NCBI GenBank assembly: GCA_964034945.1
Contig: OZ035962.1
Coordinates: 33,011,943-33,075,942 of the forward strand
Direction of reading: 5' to 3'
Length of the DNA: 64,000 nt
Origin: Chrysopilus asiliformis
Lineage: Eukaryota; Arthropoda; Insecta; Diptera; Rhagionidae
Position numbers and translations under genes: made by a program. The notes under the pieces are model-generated. The model had not been told where the DNA came from and ran no database searches. It saw nothing but the letters and a program-made list of their open reading frames with translations. Shown here one piece after another: positions 33,640-45,370 of this stretch. Each line of letters opens with the position of its first letter. Position 1 is the stretch's first letter.

Positions 33640-35360
33640 TTATTTAACATCAAACTAATCGAATAACAATTTTAAAAAGTCGATCGACTATGTAATTGCC
33701 AATCATAATCATCAGTCAGGCATGCCATATGGCCCAAATCGCACCTAAAATCTGTCGACTATCAACTCTGATCATCGTCAACTGTCGAAATATTTGTATC
33801 CAAACCCAATCGAATTGAATCGAACTGAAATTACACGAAAAAAATATCTATTGGAATTTTTACGGCTGTGAAATAAACTCCAAAAGCTAATTCTTGATTT
33901 CCGTAATAAATTTCCACCTTCAAAATGATCAGAAATGAAAATACGTACCTATACTACTTGGGCTAGTAAGCATCGGTATCTGTAGAAGGAATAAATTCAA
34001 GAAGACCCTACGCATCAACGGTCACTGTGGAAGTCGTTTCGATTATTCAAATAGAGAGGGGCTAAGAATCCAATCGTATACCATAAAGAAAGAGTTAAAA
34101 TTTACTATCAATAAATTCTTCCAAGTGCTGTTTTACCTGCCGTTGGGCCGGCTGTATCAATCGTATATCGATGGGTAAATTCAATAACGTTTCCAATAAA
34201 GAGCGCCCAAGGTATCCATGACTAGCCGTGTCCATTGTCCATTGCTTCGCATCTTGGAGGACCAGCCGTTGGCCAACAGAACAGAAGATCAAACGACGAG
34301 ACAGAAACCTACCTGGTTGCCACCTTTACCTGCCTACATCCAGACGCATATATATCTAGTCTTGTGGAAAACGTGTGATGCGTTGATGCGAATCGGCACG
34401 ATGCATCAACGCTATCTAGATTTTTAAGGTATTTCTTGACGCGGCTTCAAACGATCCGGTGTTAATAACGATGGTAGTCAGATGCAATGATAGTCAGCGC
34501 TTTTGAACCTAAAATTCGAGTTTTAGGAAAATTATTTTTAAATTTAACTTATTTGGCGGAGGAAGTAAAACTATCTATAAATTTTTTTTAGATTACATTC
34601 TGTATATATAATTACTGCCGTACCTAGCCATTACTGGGCCGTGAGCAAACTCTCAATTTTGACCCCCTTACCAAGTTTTTTTTAAATTATGAGATATGCG
34701 TATAAAAAAGCTTGTTCGCAAGCTGGATGAAAAAAATTGATTTTGTATATGTTTAGACTATTTTGAAAACATCTAAATTTTTTTAAAAAAAAGTTAAACA
34801 TGTTTTGAAAAAAAAAATAGAAAAGATGCATCGATAGTATTTTTTTTTTAGAAAACTGCGTTGGCCAGAAACCTTTTAAAAAATAAAAATGGCAAATACA
34901 GTAGACTCTTGTCCTGCGCAATTCTGTCAATACTCTTGTCCTGCGTAATTCTGTTAATAAGAGCTATCCAATTGGGGTTTCTTTTCATCAGCGCGGTTTC
35001 CACCATAATTTTGTAAATTTTTTTGAAAATGTGGGGAAAAATGGAATTCATTAAAAACGAACTGAAATGGCACGAAAAAAATGTCTTCTGTGAAATAAAC
35101 TACTAATTATGTATCTACAAAAGGTGTATTATAAGTTACAAAAAGAAAAATACAAAAATTTATAAAAACAAAAAAGTTATTATTATTCTTAACAGTTCAG
35201 TCTTATTTTCGACCACCCTGTACTTTATCCACCTAGCGGTGAAATGATAGCTTTCTTACATCTGATGAAAAATTAAAATTGAATATTTGTGTTGAATTTT
35301 GTTCATAACTTGACTACTAATTGCAGCAGACAGTTAAAATTTGGCACAGAACAAGCTTTT
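33640..35360. other. no gene confirmed
   Basis: The GC-richer part, 33940-34440, contains the candidate exon listed separately. 34450-35360 is AT-rich and shows nothing, apart from a duplicated AATACTCTTGTCCTGCG-like phrase at 34905-34950. Confidence 0.35.
34095..34292 (-). CDS. unrecognised ORF, possible terminal host exon
   Basis: A 65-residue minus-strand frame with composition like a folded protein (HGYLGRSLLETLLNLPIDIR, then QVKQHLEEFIDSKF) ending in TAA at 34095. The preceding pyrimidine-rich TTCTGTCTCGTCGTTTGATC could belong to an acceptor, and a donor-like CAACGGCAG|GTAAAA lies within. I do not recognise the sequence. No second exon was found. Confidence 0.25.
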   Translation of the reverse strand: MIFCSVGQRLVLQDAKQWTMDTASHGYLGRSLLETLLNLPIDIRLIQPAQRQVKQHLEEFIDSKF

Positions 35361-35366
35361 ACTTAA

Positions 35367-35597
35367 CCCTCTAGCCGGAATGCCCGCCTAAAGGCGGGCT
35401 TCAGGGAATTCGCTTGTTTATAACGGGTAACAATATTAATCGCCAGAAATCGCCGGAACGTGTTACACTGACTTTTGTAAGTTATCGCTTTACATGCTGG
35501 AAAAAAATTAGCCCTGTGCGTTGTCTTGGTTACGGTCTGTCGCAAGTTGAAAGTCATATTTTGGTGAATTTTTTGCGGAAATATTCCGGTTAGAGGG
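35367..35597. mobile_element. 231-bp piggyBac-type MITE, first of an adjoining pair
   Basis: Flanked by TTAA (35363-35366, 35598-35601). Ends CCCTCTAGCCGGAATG and, inverted, CCCTCTAACCGGAATA. Fifteen bases in, GCCCGCCTAAAGGCGGGC makes a perfect 7-bp stem. Confidence 0.85.
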
Positions 35598-35601
35598 TTA
35601 A

Positions 35602-35980
35602 CACCCTAACTGCCACGTCAGTCAAAAAGACGTGGAGTGGTATTCCGTAACTTAGTATTCGCGGTCTCTGTTTCGCCCTGTAATTTATCTTGATCGGAAC
35701 AAAGACAGCGAATATTACTTTTTCTTCTAACTCGAAACAAACGCTTGAAACAAGTTACGGAATATCACTCCTGACACCTAACTGTACACAACGGCCACAA
35801 TGAAAGTTATTAAAGTGTTCGCTGCAACCGCAACGATTTTTTGTAGTTGCACACATTTTATGGTAATAAAATAACATTTAGGTATAATTTTGTTTCAATT
35901 TTTTTTTCTCTTAGTGCATCCTTTTTGACCGACAACTAAATATTCGAAAAAGGCTTAAAACTGTCGTGGCAGTTAGAGTG
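35602..35980. mobile_element. 379-bp piggyBac-type MITE, second of the pair
   Basis: It starts directly after the TTAA that ends the previous element and is closed by TTAA at 35981-35984. Ends CACCCTAACTGCCACG and, inverted, CACTCTAACTGCCACG. CCACGTC..GACGTGG forms a stem at 35612-35634. The termini differ from those of its neighbour, so it is a different family. Confidence 0.85.
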
Positions 35981-35984
35981 TTAA

Positions 35985-36359
35985 AGTTATAACTAGCCCA
36001 AAAATAACAAAAAGTGAACCACAATGTGATTCTACATAACTCTTCCGTACATCAAAATTTAATCAGACCACTCTTTCCTTCCTCTCCCATAAAATGGAAA
36101 AGATTTTTCCAATTTCCTCGACATCGGTTTACTTTTTCTAAAAGTGCTTTGCAGATTCAAAATTGTAAAATTGACTTTTTTCAGTAGTCAACAAAAAATG
36201 GATGGAATTTTTCGAAACGCTAGAAAATTAAGGAATAATACCAAAATAGTACGAGCTCTCACATGCCTTTATTTTATCCCTTAAAATAAAATAGTCAAAT
36301 TTGACAAGAATAAATAATCAAAATCCAAAAATTAGGGAAATCAAAATAAAATTATTTAT
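35985..36359. repeat. V2-like fragment, otherwise unassigned
   Basis: 36027-36140 has ATGTGATTCTACATAACTCT, ATCAAAATTTAATCAGACCA and CTCCCATAAAATGG, a diverged V2 module in minus orientation. The rest shows nothing. Confidence 0.4.
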
Positions 36360-36363
36360 TTAA

Positions 36364-36576
36364 CACTAGATTGCCCAAGCAAGTCATTTTGACTGCTTTT
36401 TAATTTCAATCAGAAAAACAATTATGTATATAATGACACAATTTGTTAGAATTTTGTGACTTTTTGTACAACATATAAATGCGTTTATTAATAATTGTAG
36501 TTACCTCCCGCCTCCTTCATTCCCCATTGCCAAAAGCAGTCATTTTGACTGCTTGACTTCCTTGGGCAATCTAGTG
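36364..36576. mobile_element. 213-bp piggyBac-type MITE
   Basis: Perfect 16-bp inverted ends CACTAGATTGCCCAAG between TTAA sites (36360-36363, 36577-36580). Both ends carry a subterminal palindrome, AGTCATTTTGACT at the left and GCAGTCATTTTGACTGC at the right. Confidence 0.88.
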
Positions 36577-36580
36577 TTAA

Positions 36581-37085
36581 TAGTACCGTATCTAATTTGA
36601 TCCATATCCGATATCACCTAAGTGTTTGTTTGTTTTTACACTTAAAAAAAAATTTTTTTTCTGCCTTTAAAGTACACGCTCGATATAACGAATACAACTC
36701 GTTTTTTCACTGCTCGAAATAGTGAACAAATTTTACAAAAGTTGGAAAAAGAACTGCAATTGGTGAAGAATTCAAATGCGATACAAATTTAAACGGAACC
36801 TATGGGTTTAACCAAGACCCTCTACATACAAAGCCATGCACTAATAGAGTTACTATCACATATACATGGCCAAGTAGGGTCGCTTATGAATTGTCTAACA
36901 TGGCGCCGGCATAAAGTTTCCGAATTTTTTTTGCGGTTCTATATCAATTAGGTTCCTATATTATCGTTTAAATAAATTTGGAGGGAATGCTAATGAAAAC
37001 AAACCCCGTTTTCGTTATTTTATGATTTTTATTTAAAATCAAAACAAATTTACATATAATAGAAAAAAAATTGAGTATGGAATTC
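36581..37085. other. no gene seen
   Basis: AT-rich. No repeat structure or ORF worth noting. Confidence 0.4.
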
Positions 37086-37089
37086 AAAA

Positions 37090-37336
37090 ATATATCGTCA
37101 GCTTAAACCGGAATTGTGCTAAGTCCAAAATATCAAATTTTACAGAAGAGCAAAAAAAACCTTGTAAAATCATTTTAATTCTCATTTAAGGAAAACTGAG
37201 TTTTTTTTAAAATTAGGATCAGTTTTCTTTAAATGAAACTCAGTTATCTTGAAATGGAAATTACAATGATTTAACAAGGTTTTTCTGCTCTTCTGTAAAA
37301 ATTTGATATTTTGCACATTTTCACTTTAAGCTGATA
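37090..37336. mobile_element. ~247-bp foldback MITE
   Basis: Inverted arms: the left has TCAGCTTAAA, CAAAATATCAAATTTTACAG and AGAGCAAAAA; the right has the reverse of each. The centre has AGGAAAACTGAGTTTTTTTT paired imperfectly with AACTGATCCTA/GAAACTCAG sequence. Limits are approximate. Confidence 0.6.
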
Positions 37337-38490
37337 TTTAAAACAAACACTTTTTTATATTATATAATGACAATAACGGACAAAGTGGATTTGTGATACG
37401 AATTACAGCACGGCACACAGCAATTACGAGGCATTACGTTTAAATTGAATATTTAAAAAAAAAAACGAAATACACTTGCGGAAAAGCTGCAGTAAATAAG
37501 TCTCAGGAGTCTCCTAGCCCATGTTGCTTCCCCTGTCACAGCCCCTCTTGTAATGGATTCTTCGATCAGCCTTAAATTAAACGCAAAATACGTGCGTTTT
37601 TTTAAATAATTTTATACTTATCTGGGGCCTTATTAAGGAACTCGAATCGAAAATGAAATGCACGGAAATGTTTGATGCGGTATCAGCTAACTCGAATTCA
37701 ATCATATATTTGTCATTCATTTTCAGAAATTTACTCGAACACTTTTCAGTCGCCGGAAATGAAACTCGAAAGAAAAATTTATTCATTTCAATGTTTTTTT
37801 ATGTAAAAATTTTTTTTCTTCCAAAACATTTAAATTGCTTGGAAAATCTATAAAAAATAAGAAAAAGTTGCCTCTAACATATAATATTTAGTTAATTACG
37901 ATTTTAAACGAAGTCCATTCCGTATGATTTTTTTTACAATTCTTGGATTGAAAACGCCGTCATCACTTTCGTCACTTTTATCTGGCACTTATTTTACAAT
38001 CATCACTTTTATCCGGTTCTTATTTCAATTTTTTTAAACTGCCGACATTAATTTCACAAATAAGAAAACGCAAAAACTAATATCAAATTATTTACAACTA
38101 TTCAATAATGACACTAAATATAAACACAAAATTTCTAAGTTACCAGCAAGTTGCTTTTTAGCAACTTTTAATTTTAACTTGTTGAGTTGTTTTTATTGCT
38201 GATTCACAATTATCAAACAAAACACAAACGATTATTAGTAATATACACCTTCAACTTATATATTTTACCGATTAAACTCTGAAAACTTGATAAAATTATT
38301 AACTTAATAACAAAACAAATCGAACTTTACGCGCGGTTTCCCATGTGATTTTGACAGTAGAGTTGCTACTTGACACTACTAGTGCACACATAGAAAAACT
38401 TTTGCATGGCTTTATATGTAGAGGGCCTTGGTTTAACACTAGGTTTGGTGTGTGGGTAAAGATCTTAAAGCTCTTCAAATTATTCGGTCA
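37337..38490. other. no gene seen
   Basis: Two inverted pieces, CATTTTCGATTCGAGTTCC (near 37650) and CGGAAATGAAACTCGAA (near 37756), could belong to a small degenerate MITE. Otherwise AT-rich and featureless. Confidence 0.35.
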
Positions 38491-38493
38491 TTA

Positions 38494-38887
38494 GAGCCTG
38501 TTCACATTGGTTGAAATAGTCCGCCTAAATAGGATAGAAACTGGCAACATTAGGGCAAGGTGAGGAAGTGGGACTGCTGATACGAAAATCATCCTCAAAA
38601 CTAAAATCTCCATTCTCAGAGTTCCGCCTGTCGTCCTCTGATTGGTTGGTTGCCACACTGAATGTGTTCCATTGTCATTATTGTTTCGGTCGTCTTCGAT
38701 GCAACACGTCGCAGAGCAAAAGGCAGCCGCGTATTAATTGCAATTCTTTAGAAATGTTCCGTTTCCCAAATGTTTCACGCCAGTCTGATTGCTCACAGCT
38801 ACTGGTTCAAATAGTCTCAATCTGAACTCGAGCAATATTTCATCCGTCCTATTTAGGCGGACTATTTCAACCAATGTGAACAGGCTC
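38494..38887. mobile_element. 394-bp Harbinger-type MITE with 41-bp perfect TIRs
   Basis: The ends GAGCCTGTTCACATTGGTTG..CCTAAATAGGA are identical over about 41 bases in inverted orientation. TTA flanks both sides (38491-38493, 38888-38890), fitting PIF/Harbinger. The interior (less AT-rich) has no recognisable coding motif. The perfect ends point to a young insertion. Confidence 0.85.
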
Positions 38888-38890
38888 TTA

Positions 38891-40970
38891 AACAGTTCAC
38901 GAAGAAGTTGCATGCGTACAGACCGATGAGTACTTCTTGGAAAATCTGCCACTGAACCCGGTTCCTCAAAGCAAGAAACTAAGTTCCTAATCATTTTGCA
39001 ACTAGCAGCTATTCTGACATTAAAACGCAGGCGGTATTTTCATTGAGTTGAAACTATTTAAACTATTGCTGCGCATCGTAAGTAACAATTTAAAAAGCCA
39101 CAATTTAGAAAATTTGGATCTTAAAGCATACAAAATTTCTCTTGTCTTCTGAAAAGCCAAACTTAATAGTTACGTCAACTTTAGGTTGGTTACCCGTTCG
39201 AAGCAAATGAATCATCCCTTGTTTCAATGTTTAATACTTCACACATATGACTATTGATAGAAGCACACTTTGCACACTTGGTTCTTAGTTCAGACAATTT
39301 CCAAGCCATTTAAAAAAAAACAGCAACATTAAATCGAGTCAGTTGCGGTTTTGATGAAAATAAAACTTTCAGGTGATTTTCACTTGAACTACAAATGTTT
39401 GGATTTCGCGATTGTTGATTAATAGCAATGAGCATAATAATAGGGCGCCGTGCAGGATGCGGCATTCATTTTCAAATGCAATCCAATGGAATCAAGTGAG
39501 TAATTTCACAGCACACATACACCATAAAATAAAAACTCCCTTTAAATGTTGTGATGGCGTCAGGATTTAGTTCCCATTCCGAGCCTTGGGGTGTAACGAT
39601 CAAGAACTTAGAGCACTCCATTTCCAATTTAAAATTATATATCATTAGATGGGGGCTCTGTAAGTCATTCACAAAGTGAACTCTCTGAAATCATTGTTCG
39701 CAACGTCGATTTTCCAGCGGACGCTTTTGTTGATTTTAAATAATTCGTTTGGCCATATATAATATGTATCCCAGGGGCCCTAAATCTATCCGAATATCTC
39801 TCCGGCTGGATATTGCTCCGAAAACTTCTCTGCTGCACAGCCGTGGTCTGCAATTTGCACATCATCAAGATATTTTGTAGTTTTATGGGATACTCGACTT
39901 ATTCAGACAGTGGGGAATCGTGGAATCACAAAGAGCTGTGCGGACTATAAGATGCTGGTGAGATGTTAAAACACAGAAAGATCGGGATAAGGATTGGGAT
40001 AGGGATGAATAAAGTTGAATGAATGTGGCCAAAATTGACGACTGGCAAGGGAAAATGTTTATAGCATTTGCTGGTTCGCCTTTTTAGATCAAAACTCGTT
40101 TTGATTATAGTCGGTGGGAACTTTGTTTTTATGAAACAACAAAAGTCTGTCATGAACACTTTGGATATCAATCTATCAGATACAGAAAAATAAATAAATA
40201 GTCGTCAGAGTGGATGAAGAATTTAAAGAGTCATTCAACATGAGTAAACTATAATTCGATATCATTTTCACATTATTCATCGCCATACAAGACAAGAAGA
40301 CAAAAGATGATTCCGATGAGTCGTGTTTATTTCGAATGATTGTTTTTCTTTCAAAATTTTGTTGTTCTACAGGCTGTCGGACATTTCAAATTTTACAATG
40401 GGCAGGTGCCGTCGAATCTAATACATAATTTTCCATCAAAATTAGATCTTACACATTGATTAGTCTTGTTAACAACAAAAAAGATCTAATTTCGTCTTAG
40501 TTCTAGAGAATACTTTATTTGTAGAGCCAATTTTGACGAGTCAAGTTATTCGTTACTCATTTAAGCGAAAGCATTAATTACAATAGTCAATTATTATTAT
40601 CTGAGATGGTAATTTCCATAATTTCATGAGGAAAGAATAATCTTTCACATCGGATTATTTCGTACAATCATACAATTTTCATTATACTTTTGTTTGGAGC
40701 TTTGTTATAAATTAACTTAGGTTTTTTTCCGAACTACTGTCAATTTTTTCCATATAAATTCTTGAAATCCGAAAATTTTCTCGTAATACGCCTAAGCGGA
40801 TTTGATCTGATTCAGTCAGCTACCTTTTCCAGACGCAGTTGTAAATGCATCTTACTTACCCAAAAAATCACGACATATGTCAGTCGCTAACGTCACAGTT
40901 GACATAAATTCTGCTTCGGTTTGCTGGCATGCTTAGTACTATATAAAGCGTGATCCAATAAGAGCTTCCT
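38891..40970. other. no gene confirmed
   Basis: Apart from the coding-like patch at 39466-39870, this stretch contains no repeat or ORF that I can support. Confidence 0.35.
39466..39870 (-). pseudogene. unrecognised coding-like patch, perhaps host exon remnants
   Basis: Two minus-strand frames look protein-like. 39472-39657 follows an acceptor-like GACTTACAG and reads LEMECSKFLIVTPQGSEWEL then NPDAITTFKGS. Just upstream, KINKSVRWKIDVANNDFREF is in another frame, one base out of register. A frameshift at about 39670 or an intron would be needed to join them. No family is recognised. Confidence 0.2.
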
Positions 40971-40973
40971 GTT

Positions 40974-41545
40974 TATACCCGTATGGTGAAACCAAAGGGT
41001 ATATTAACTTTGCCTTACCGTTTGTAACGCCAAGATCCCGTCATCGCACACAAAAATGAATTACACCAGTGTGTTTAGAATGATGAAAAAAGTTGAATTT
41101 AGCATGTCCGTCCGTCCGTCTGTCTGTCTGTCTGTCCGTCTGTCTGTCTGTCCGTCTGTGGCGCGGATTGCGGGCGCACGGATTGAGCTAGAGACTTGAA
41201 ATTTTGCGCAGATTCGTTTTTCGTAAAATGTGAGGCTAAGTTCGTTAGTGGGCAAAAATGGACCATTAGGGGGGGTACCCCCCATACGAACGAAAACGTT
41301 TTTTGCGAATATCTCAAAAACGGTACATCTTATCAAAAAAGTGGAAGAACAAAAGTTATTTAGGATATGATTCTACATAAAACTCCCATACATCAAAATC
41401 TGATTGGAATAAATTTTAAAAAATCTTATTGGAAAGTTTGACTTCAAAGGGGAATTTTGGTACAACTGTTCGAATTTTGATACGAATATCACCATACGGG
41501 TCTCCAATGATTGCCAGATTGGCAATTATAGCTTTTGTTATGTTT
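40974..41545 (-). repeat. V1 dispersed repeat, minus orientation
   Basis: Full-length inverted copy with a CCGTCCGTCCGTCTGTCTGT array at about 41106-41158. Its right end (GCTTTTGTTATGTTTT) abuts the 3' side of the DD41D pseudogene and may have truncated that element. Confidence 0.85.
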
Positions 41546-41680
41546 TTTTTTTTAAATAAAACACATAATAATTGATATATTGAGGAAAAACTTTATTTAA
41601 GTTGTTAGTTTGGTTCATGCCCTTTAATGTTTAAAGATAATTTCATTCAAATGTTGCCCACGACTAAATCCATTCCACGA

Positions 41681-42697
41681 CTATTTCCAATGGTGGGTCC
41701 AATTTTCGACCACTCTCTCAAGCATATCGGTCGGTATTCCGCGAATAGCACGGGTTATGTTTGCTTCCAAAGCTGTAATCGTTCCGGGTTTATCGACGTA
41801 AACAAGAGTATTTCACATATCCCCACAGAAAGTAATCCAATGGTGTCAGATCACAAGATCTCGGTGGCCAATTAACAGGACCATTTCTTGAGATGATGTT
41901 TTCATCTAACGTTTCCCTCAATAAAGCGATTGTATCGTTAGCTGTATGACATGTAGCGCCATCCTGTTGAAATCACAAGTCAGCTACACCAACATCTTGA
42001 ATTTTTGGCAACAAAAAATCATTGATCATTGCTCTGTAGCGAGCTCCATTGACAGTAACACGCACTCCTTCCGCATTTTTAAAGAAATACCATCCGATGA
42101 TGCCGCCTGCCCATAAACCGCACCAAACAGTGCATTTTTCGGGTTGTATTGGTAGCTCTTGGATTGCTTCTGGCTGTTCATCGCCCCAAACATGGCAATT
42201 TTGCTTGTTAACGTATCCGTTTAACCAAAAATGAGCTTCGTCACTAAACAAAATTTTTCGATAAAAAAAAGGATCAACTTGAAGGTGTTGTAAGGCCCAT
42301 AAACCGAAATTAAAACCTAAACCAAGGTCACCCGGCTTTAATTCTTGAACAAGCTGTATTTTATACGCTTTTAAAGCAAGATCATGCTTCAAAATACGCC
42401 ACAACGTTCCAGGAGAGATGCCCAAACCTTGAGAACGGCGACGAAACGAACACTCTCTGCTACTGCAGCAATATTCTCATTACTACGGGCTGTACGCACT
42501 CTGGTTGATGTATGAATGTCTAATAGTGTAAAATTAGTTCGAAATTTGGTGATGGTTTCACGAATAGTGCGTTCAGTGGGACGAATATGACGACCAAAAT
42601 GTGGACGAAGAGCTCTATAACAATTCCTAACTGAGCACTGATTTTGGAAATAGGTTTCCACAATTAGTAAACGTTGTTCACACGTAAGTCTATTCAT
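41681..42697 (-). pseudogene. DD41D mariner-like (rosa-type) transposase, broken
   Basis: From the ATG at 42697 an N-terminal helix-turn-helix is readable (MNRLTCEQRLLIVETYF, then CYRALRPHFGRHIRP). The catalytic core follows: ILFSDEAHFWLNGYVNKQN (first D), FQQDGATCHTAND (second D) and WPPRSCDLTPLDYFLWGY (third D). Exactly 41 residues separate the second and third D, the spacing of the rosa/DD41D group, and all three acids are retained. Breaks: a one-base-type frameshift near 42440, a TGA in place of an expected codon at 41973-41975 and a frameshift near 41808. The C-terminus then reads to a TAG at 41681. The 5' terminus of the element is probably at about 42813 (AGGGTGATCCAATTGG on the minus strand). 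The opposite terminus is missing beside the V1 copy. Confidence 0.85.
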
Positions 42698-42926
42698 GAT
42701 GAAATGGCACTGAATACTGAACACAAACGTCATATACACAAGCCAGTTGACACATCACATAAGAACTGTCAAAACAACCCTATTGGAAAAAGTACCTCCA
42801 ATTGGATCACCCTTTATAATTGAATTGGTTCGAAAACTAACCAGACTTGCCTCGAAAAACATGGGACCGATTTTAATACGTCCATTAACTTAAGGGTAAG
42901 TATTTTGTAGCATTAATATTAATATT

Positions 42927-43428
42927 CAGGGTATTCACAATCCTCTTTTAATTTTCGGTATTCGGTATTTTCGGTAATATTAAAAGACTGAAAATATTCT
43001 GCTGTGAACATCCCACAGCACAGATTTGAGAACAGCGCTTTTATTTAATACGTGGCCAAATCATGAACTGCGAATTTGATTGTAAAATATGTCACATACC
43101 TTTAAATCCATGTTTGATGTATTCTTTTGAATTACTATTGTGGCAACGGCTATCAAAATTGAAAAATTTGGATCAGTCCGATGAGATTAACAAAAAATCA
43201 GCGAGAAAATTTGACAACTAAAAACATTACTAGCGCCACTCGCGGTTGATTCTTGACACCGAATAACCGGGCCGAAAAACACGACTCAAGGCATGTATAC
43301 AATTACCGAATCCGGTAATTCATTTTTACATGAACCAAGTTACCGTCTCGGTAAAAATCTGTTAAATTTGACTGAATTACCGAGCGGTAAATTTACCCGC
43401 AATTTAAAAGACGACTGTGAATACCCTG
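42927..43428. mobile_element. 502-bp CAGGG-ended MITE, hAT-like
   Basis: The ends CAGGGTATTCACAATCCTCT and, inverted, CAGGGTATTCACAGTCGTCT agree at 18 of 20. CAGGG starts suit hAT, but the flanking 8-mers (TTAATATT, ATTATATT) match only partly. The interior has many GGTATTCGGTA/TACCGAAT words in both orientations. Confidence 0.65.
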
Positions 43429-43437
43429 ATTATATTA

Positions 43438-43700
43438 ATGGAATCTTCTCAAACATATAATTTAAGACCGAGTGCCGAGCAAAGGGCAGAAATAATTGAG
43501 TCTGTAGAAGTACATTTTGCAGAGATTCATCGACGCCCAACACCAAGTGCAAACTGGCGGCCGCAAAAAAGAAATTTGGGCTGAAATTGTAAATTTTGAT
43601 TCTAGAGCTGAATTACCCCTTTCATGTGTCGCACTCTGGAAACAAGTCGTCATAGAGGACATAAATCACAGTACTGAGAAGGTATTTGCGGTTTCAATTT
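43438..43700 (+). pseudogene. Myb/SANT-like DNA-binding fragment with a frameshift
   Basis: From the ATG at 43438: MESSQTYNLRPSAEQRAEII then ESVEVHFAEI, after which the frame must move by one base (about 43532) to read DAQHQVQTGGRKKEIWAEIV and AELPLSCVALWKQV. The pattern (an acidic helix, KKEIWAEIV, a later LWKQV) resembles Myb/SANT-like domains of MSANTD and Harbinger accessory proteins. A donor-like GAGAAG|GTATTT is at 43681. It starts ten bases from the end of the neighbouring MITE. Whether it came from a transposon or a host gene is unclear. Confidence 0.5.
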
Positions 43701-44405
43701 CCTTAGCACTTTTCACCCCCTGTCACTTTCTATACAGACTTTTAATAACGCTTAAAGGTCGATAACGCTTGATACGCTAAACCATGACTACCTCCTCTCT
43801 AACAAGCTCGCCTGAAATCCTCTGAACCACTGAAGGGATAATAAGACTGAATTATTAGCCCTTAGCCAATGCAGAACCAATCAAGTAAGTTTTATTTTTA
43901 TTCGAAAAAGTTTTCCTTCAAAATATAATATATTTTAAGTTTTCTTTCAATTCGTAATTAGTAAAAAATCAATAATACAACGACACCCACTAAAGTGGTC
44001 ACAAGATTTTCACCTTATCGCAAAAAAAAAAATGAAATGAGCTTTGCAAATTGTGTGCAATAACCAACATTCTCGAGTGATGAATAATTAAAAATATTAT
44101 ATTGATTATATGAAAGAAGTATTATATGAAAGAATCATAAATTCTGACCTTCAATGTACACAATAAATTAAAATGAAAGTCTGATTTACGAATAATAAGT
44201 TAAATTTTCACAAATCCTAACAAACGGCTTTTGTTTGATCACCGAAGCGCAACCACATTGATCACGACTTACTTACCTTAAAAATTCAGTGAGTGGGTGA
44301 CTGCATTTCATATTAAAATATGTAAGTCCTATATTTATTTAAAATGAATTGTAAAATTGTCAAATGTATTTTTGACTTTATGTTTCTCAGAAATTCCTTT
44401 TGCAC
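43701..44405. other. no gene seen
   Basis: AT-rich, with no repeat structure recognised apart from a short GAAAGAAGTATTATATGAAA-type duplication near 44110-44135. Confidence 0.4.
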
Positions 44406-44409
44406 CATG

Positions 44410-44830
44410 AACACAATGTTGGTTTGTGTTTAAAAGCTTTATTTAGGTTGATTTCGTATCTGCCTATTCGCGGTTTGATTCAAATCTTGAAATCTAATTT
44501 TGATTCTCTTCCAATCACACGATTGACTTGAAATTTTGCACAAATACATAACTCCGATGACAATGCAATATTTTTAATATTTCGTCGTTGTAAGGATAAC
44601 GCCAGGGCCTGTAAGGATCACATGATTATCCTTTTCTTCAAATTTTTCGGGAAAAAATCTGATCTGCGGGTTTTTGGGGTTGCTGAATTCGATTCTGGTG
44701 TCAAGAAGTCTGTAAGGATAATGGATAACGTGATTACTTTTTTTCCAATAAAAATCGATGGTAGATGAATCCAATTCTGGAGTCAAAACGTCCGTAAGGA
44801 TATCTTCTACCAGTAAACCGATTTTGACAA
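44410..44830. repeat. R3 repeat copy ending in a V3 fragment
   Basis: It contains ATTGACTTGAAATTTTGCAC, GTAAGGATAACGCCAGGGCC, GGGTTTTTGGGGTTGCTGAA and ATTCTGGTGTCAAGAAGTC. These are the R3 words in the order found at 24100-24490, with the unit repeated about twice, more diverged. The last 30 bases (CTTCTACCAGTAAACCGATT) belong to V3. Confidence 0.7.
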
Positions 44831-45259
44831 GGATAAAAAGTATATAGTATAAGCGTGGCGAAAGACGGACGTCATTTTCGATTTTTAGTCATAATAATCG
44901 ATAAGGAAATGGAATCGACTTCCTCTGAAATCACAAAATCTTTCTAATGTAAATATTTAAAAAAAAAATGTCTTTCTTTCATCTGACTAGACCCTCAGAG
45001 TAGAGAATTGGAAGACTAGTCCGTATGTCTCCTTGATAGTTTTCTTGACCTACTATATGTATGACTGAGTACGTAAAAATTTCCAAAATGAAAATTTATG
45101 AAATTTTCGATTTAATGACGCTAAAATGGTTTTTTCCATCATCAACTAAACTAAGTGATACTTCCTAGTTAAAAGATATTTCCTTCGGTCTTTCCTTTAT
45201 GTGAACGGTTCAATATTTAATTATTTAATATTTATTGTGATTTACTACTTTGGATGTTT
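44831..45259. other. no gene seen
   Basis: No feature was recognised. Confidence 0.4.
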
Positions 45260-45367
45260 AATGCATAATTTTAAATTTGTTTTATCTAAAAGATATGTTA
45301 AATATCAAATACATATATCTGATATTTAACATATCTTTTAGATAAAACAAATTCAAAATTATGCATT
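45260..45367. mobile_element. 108-bp palindrome
   Basis: Inverted arms of about 47 bases (AATGCATAATTTTAAATTTG..AAATATC and its reverse, with two or three mismatches) around a short AAATACATATATCT loop. It sits directly against the left end of the DD41D derivative at 45371. Confidence 0.85.
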
Positions 45368-45370
45368 TAA

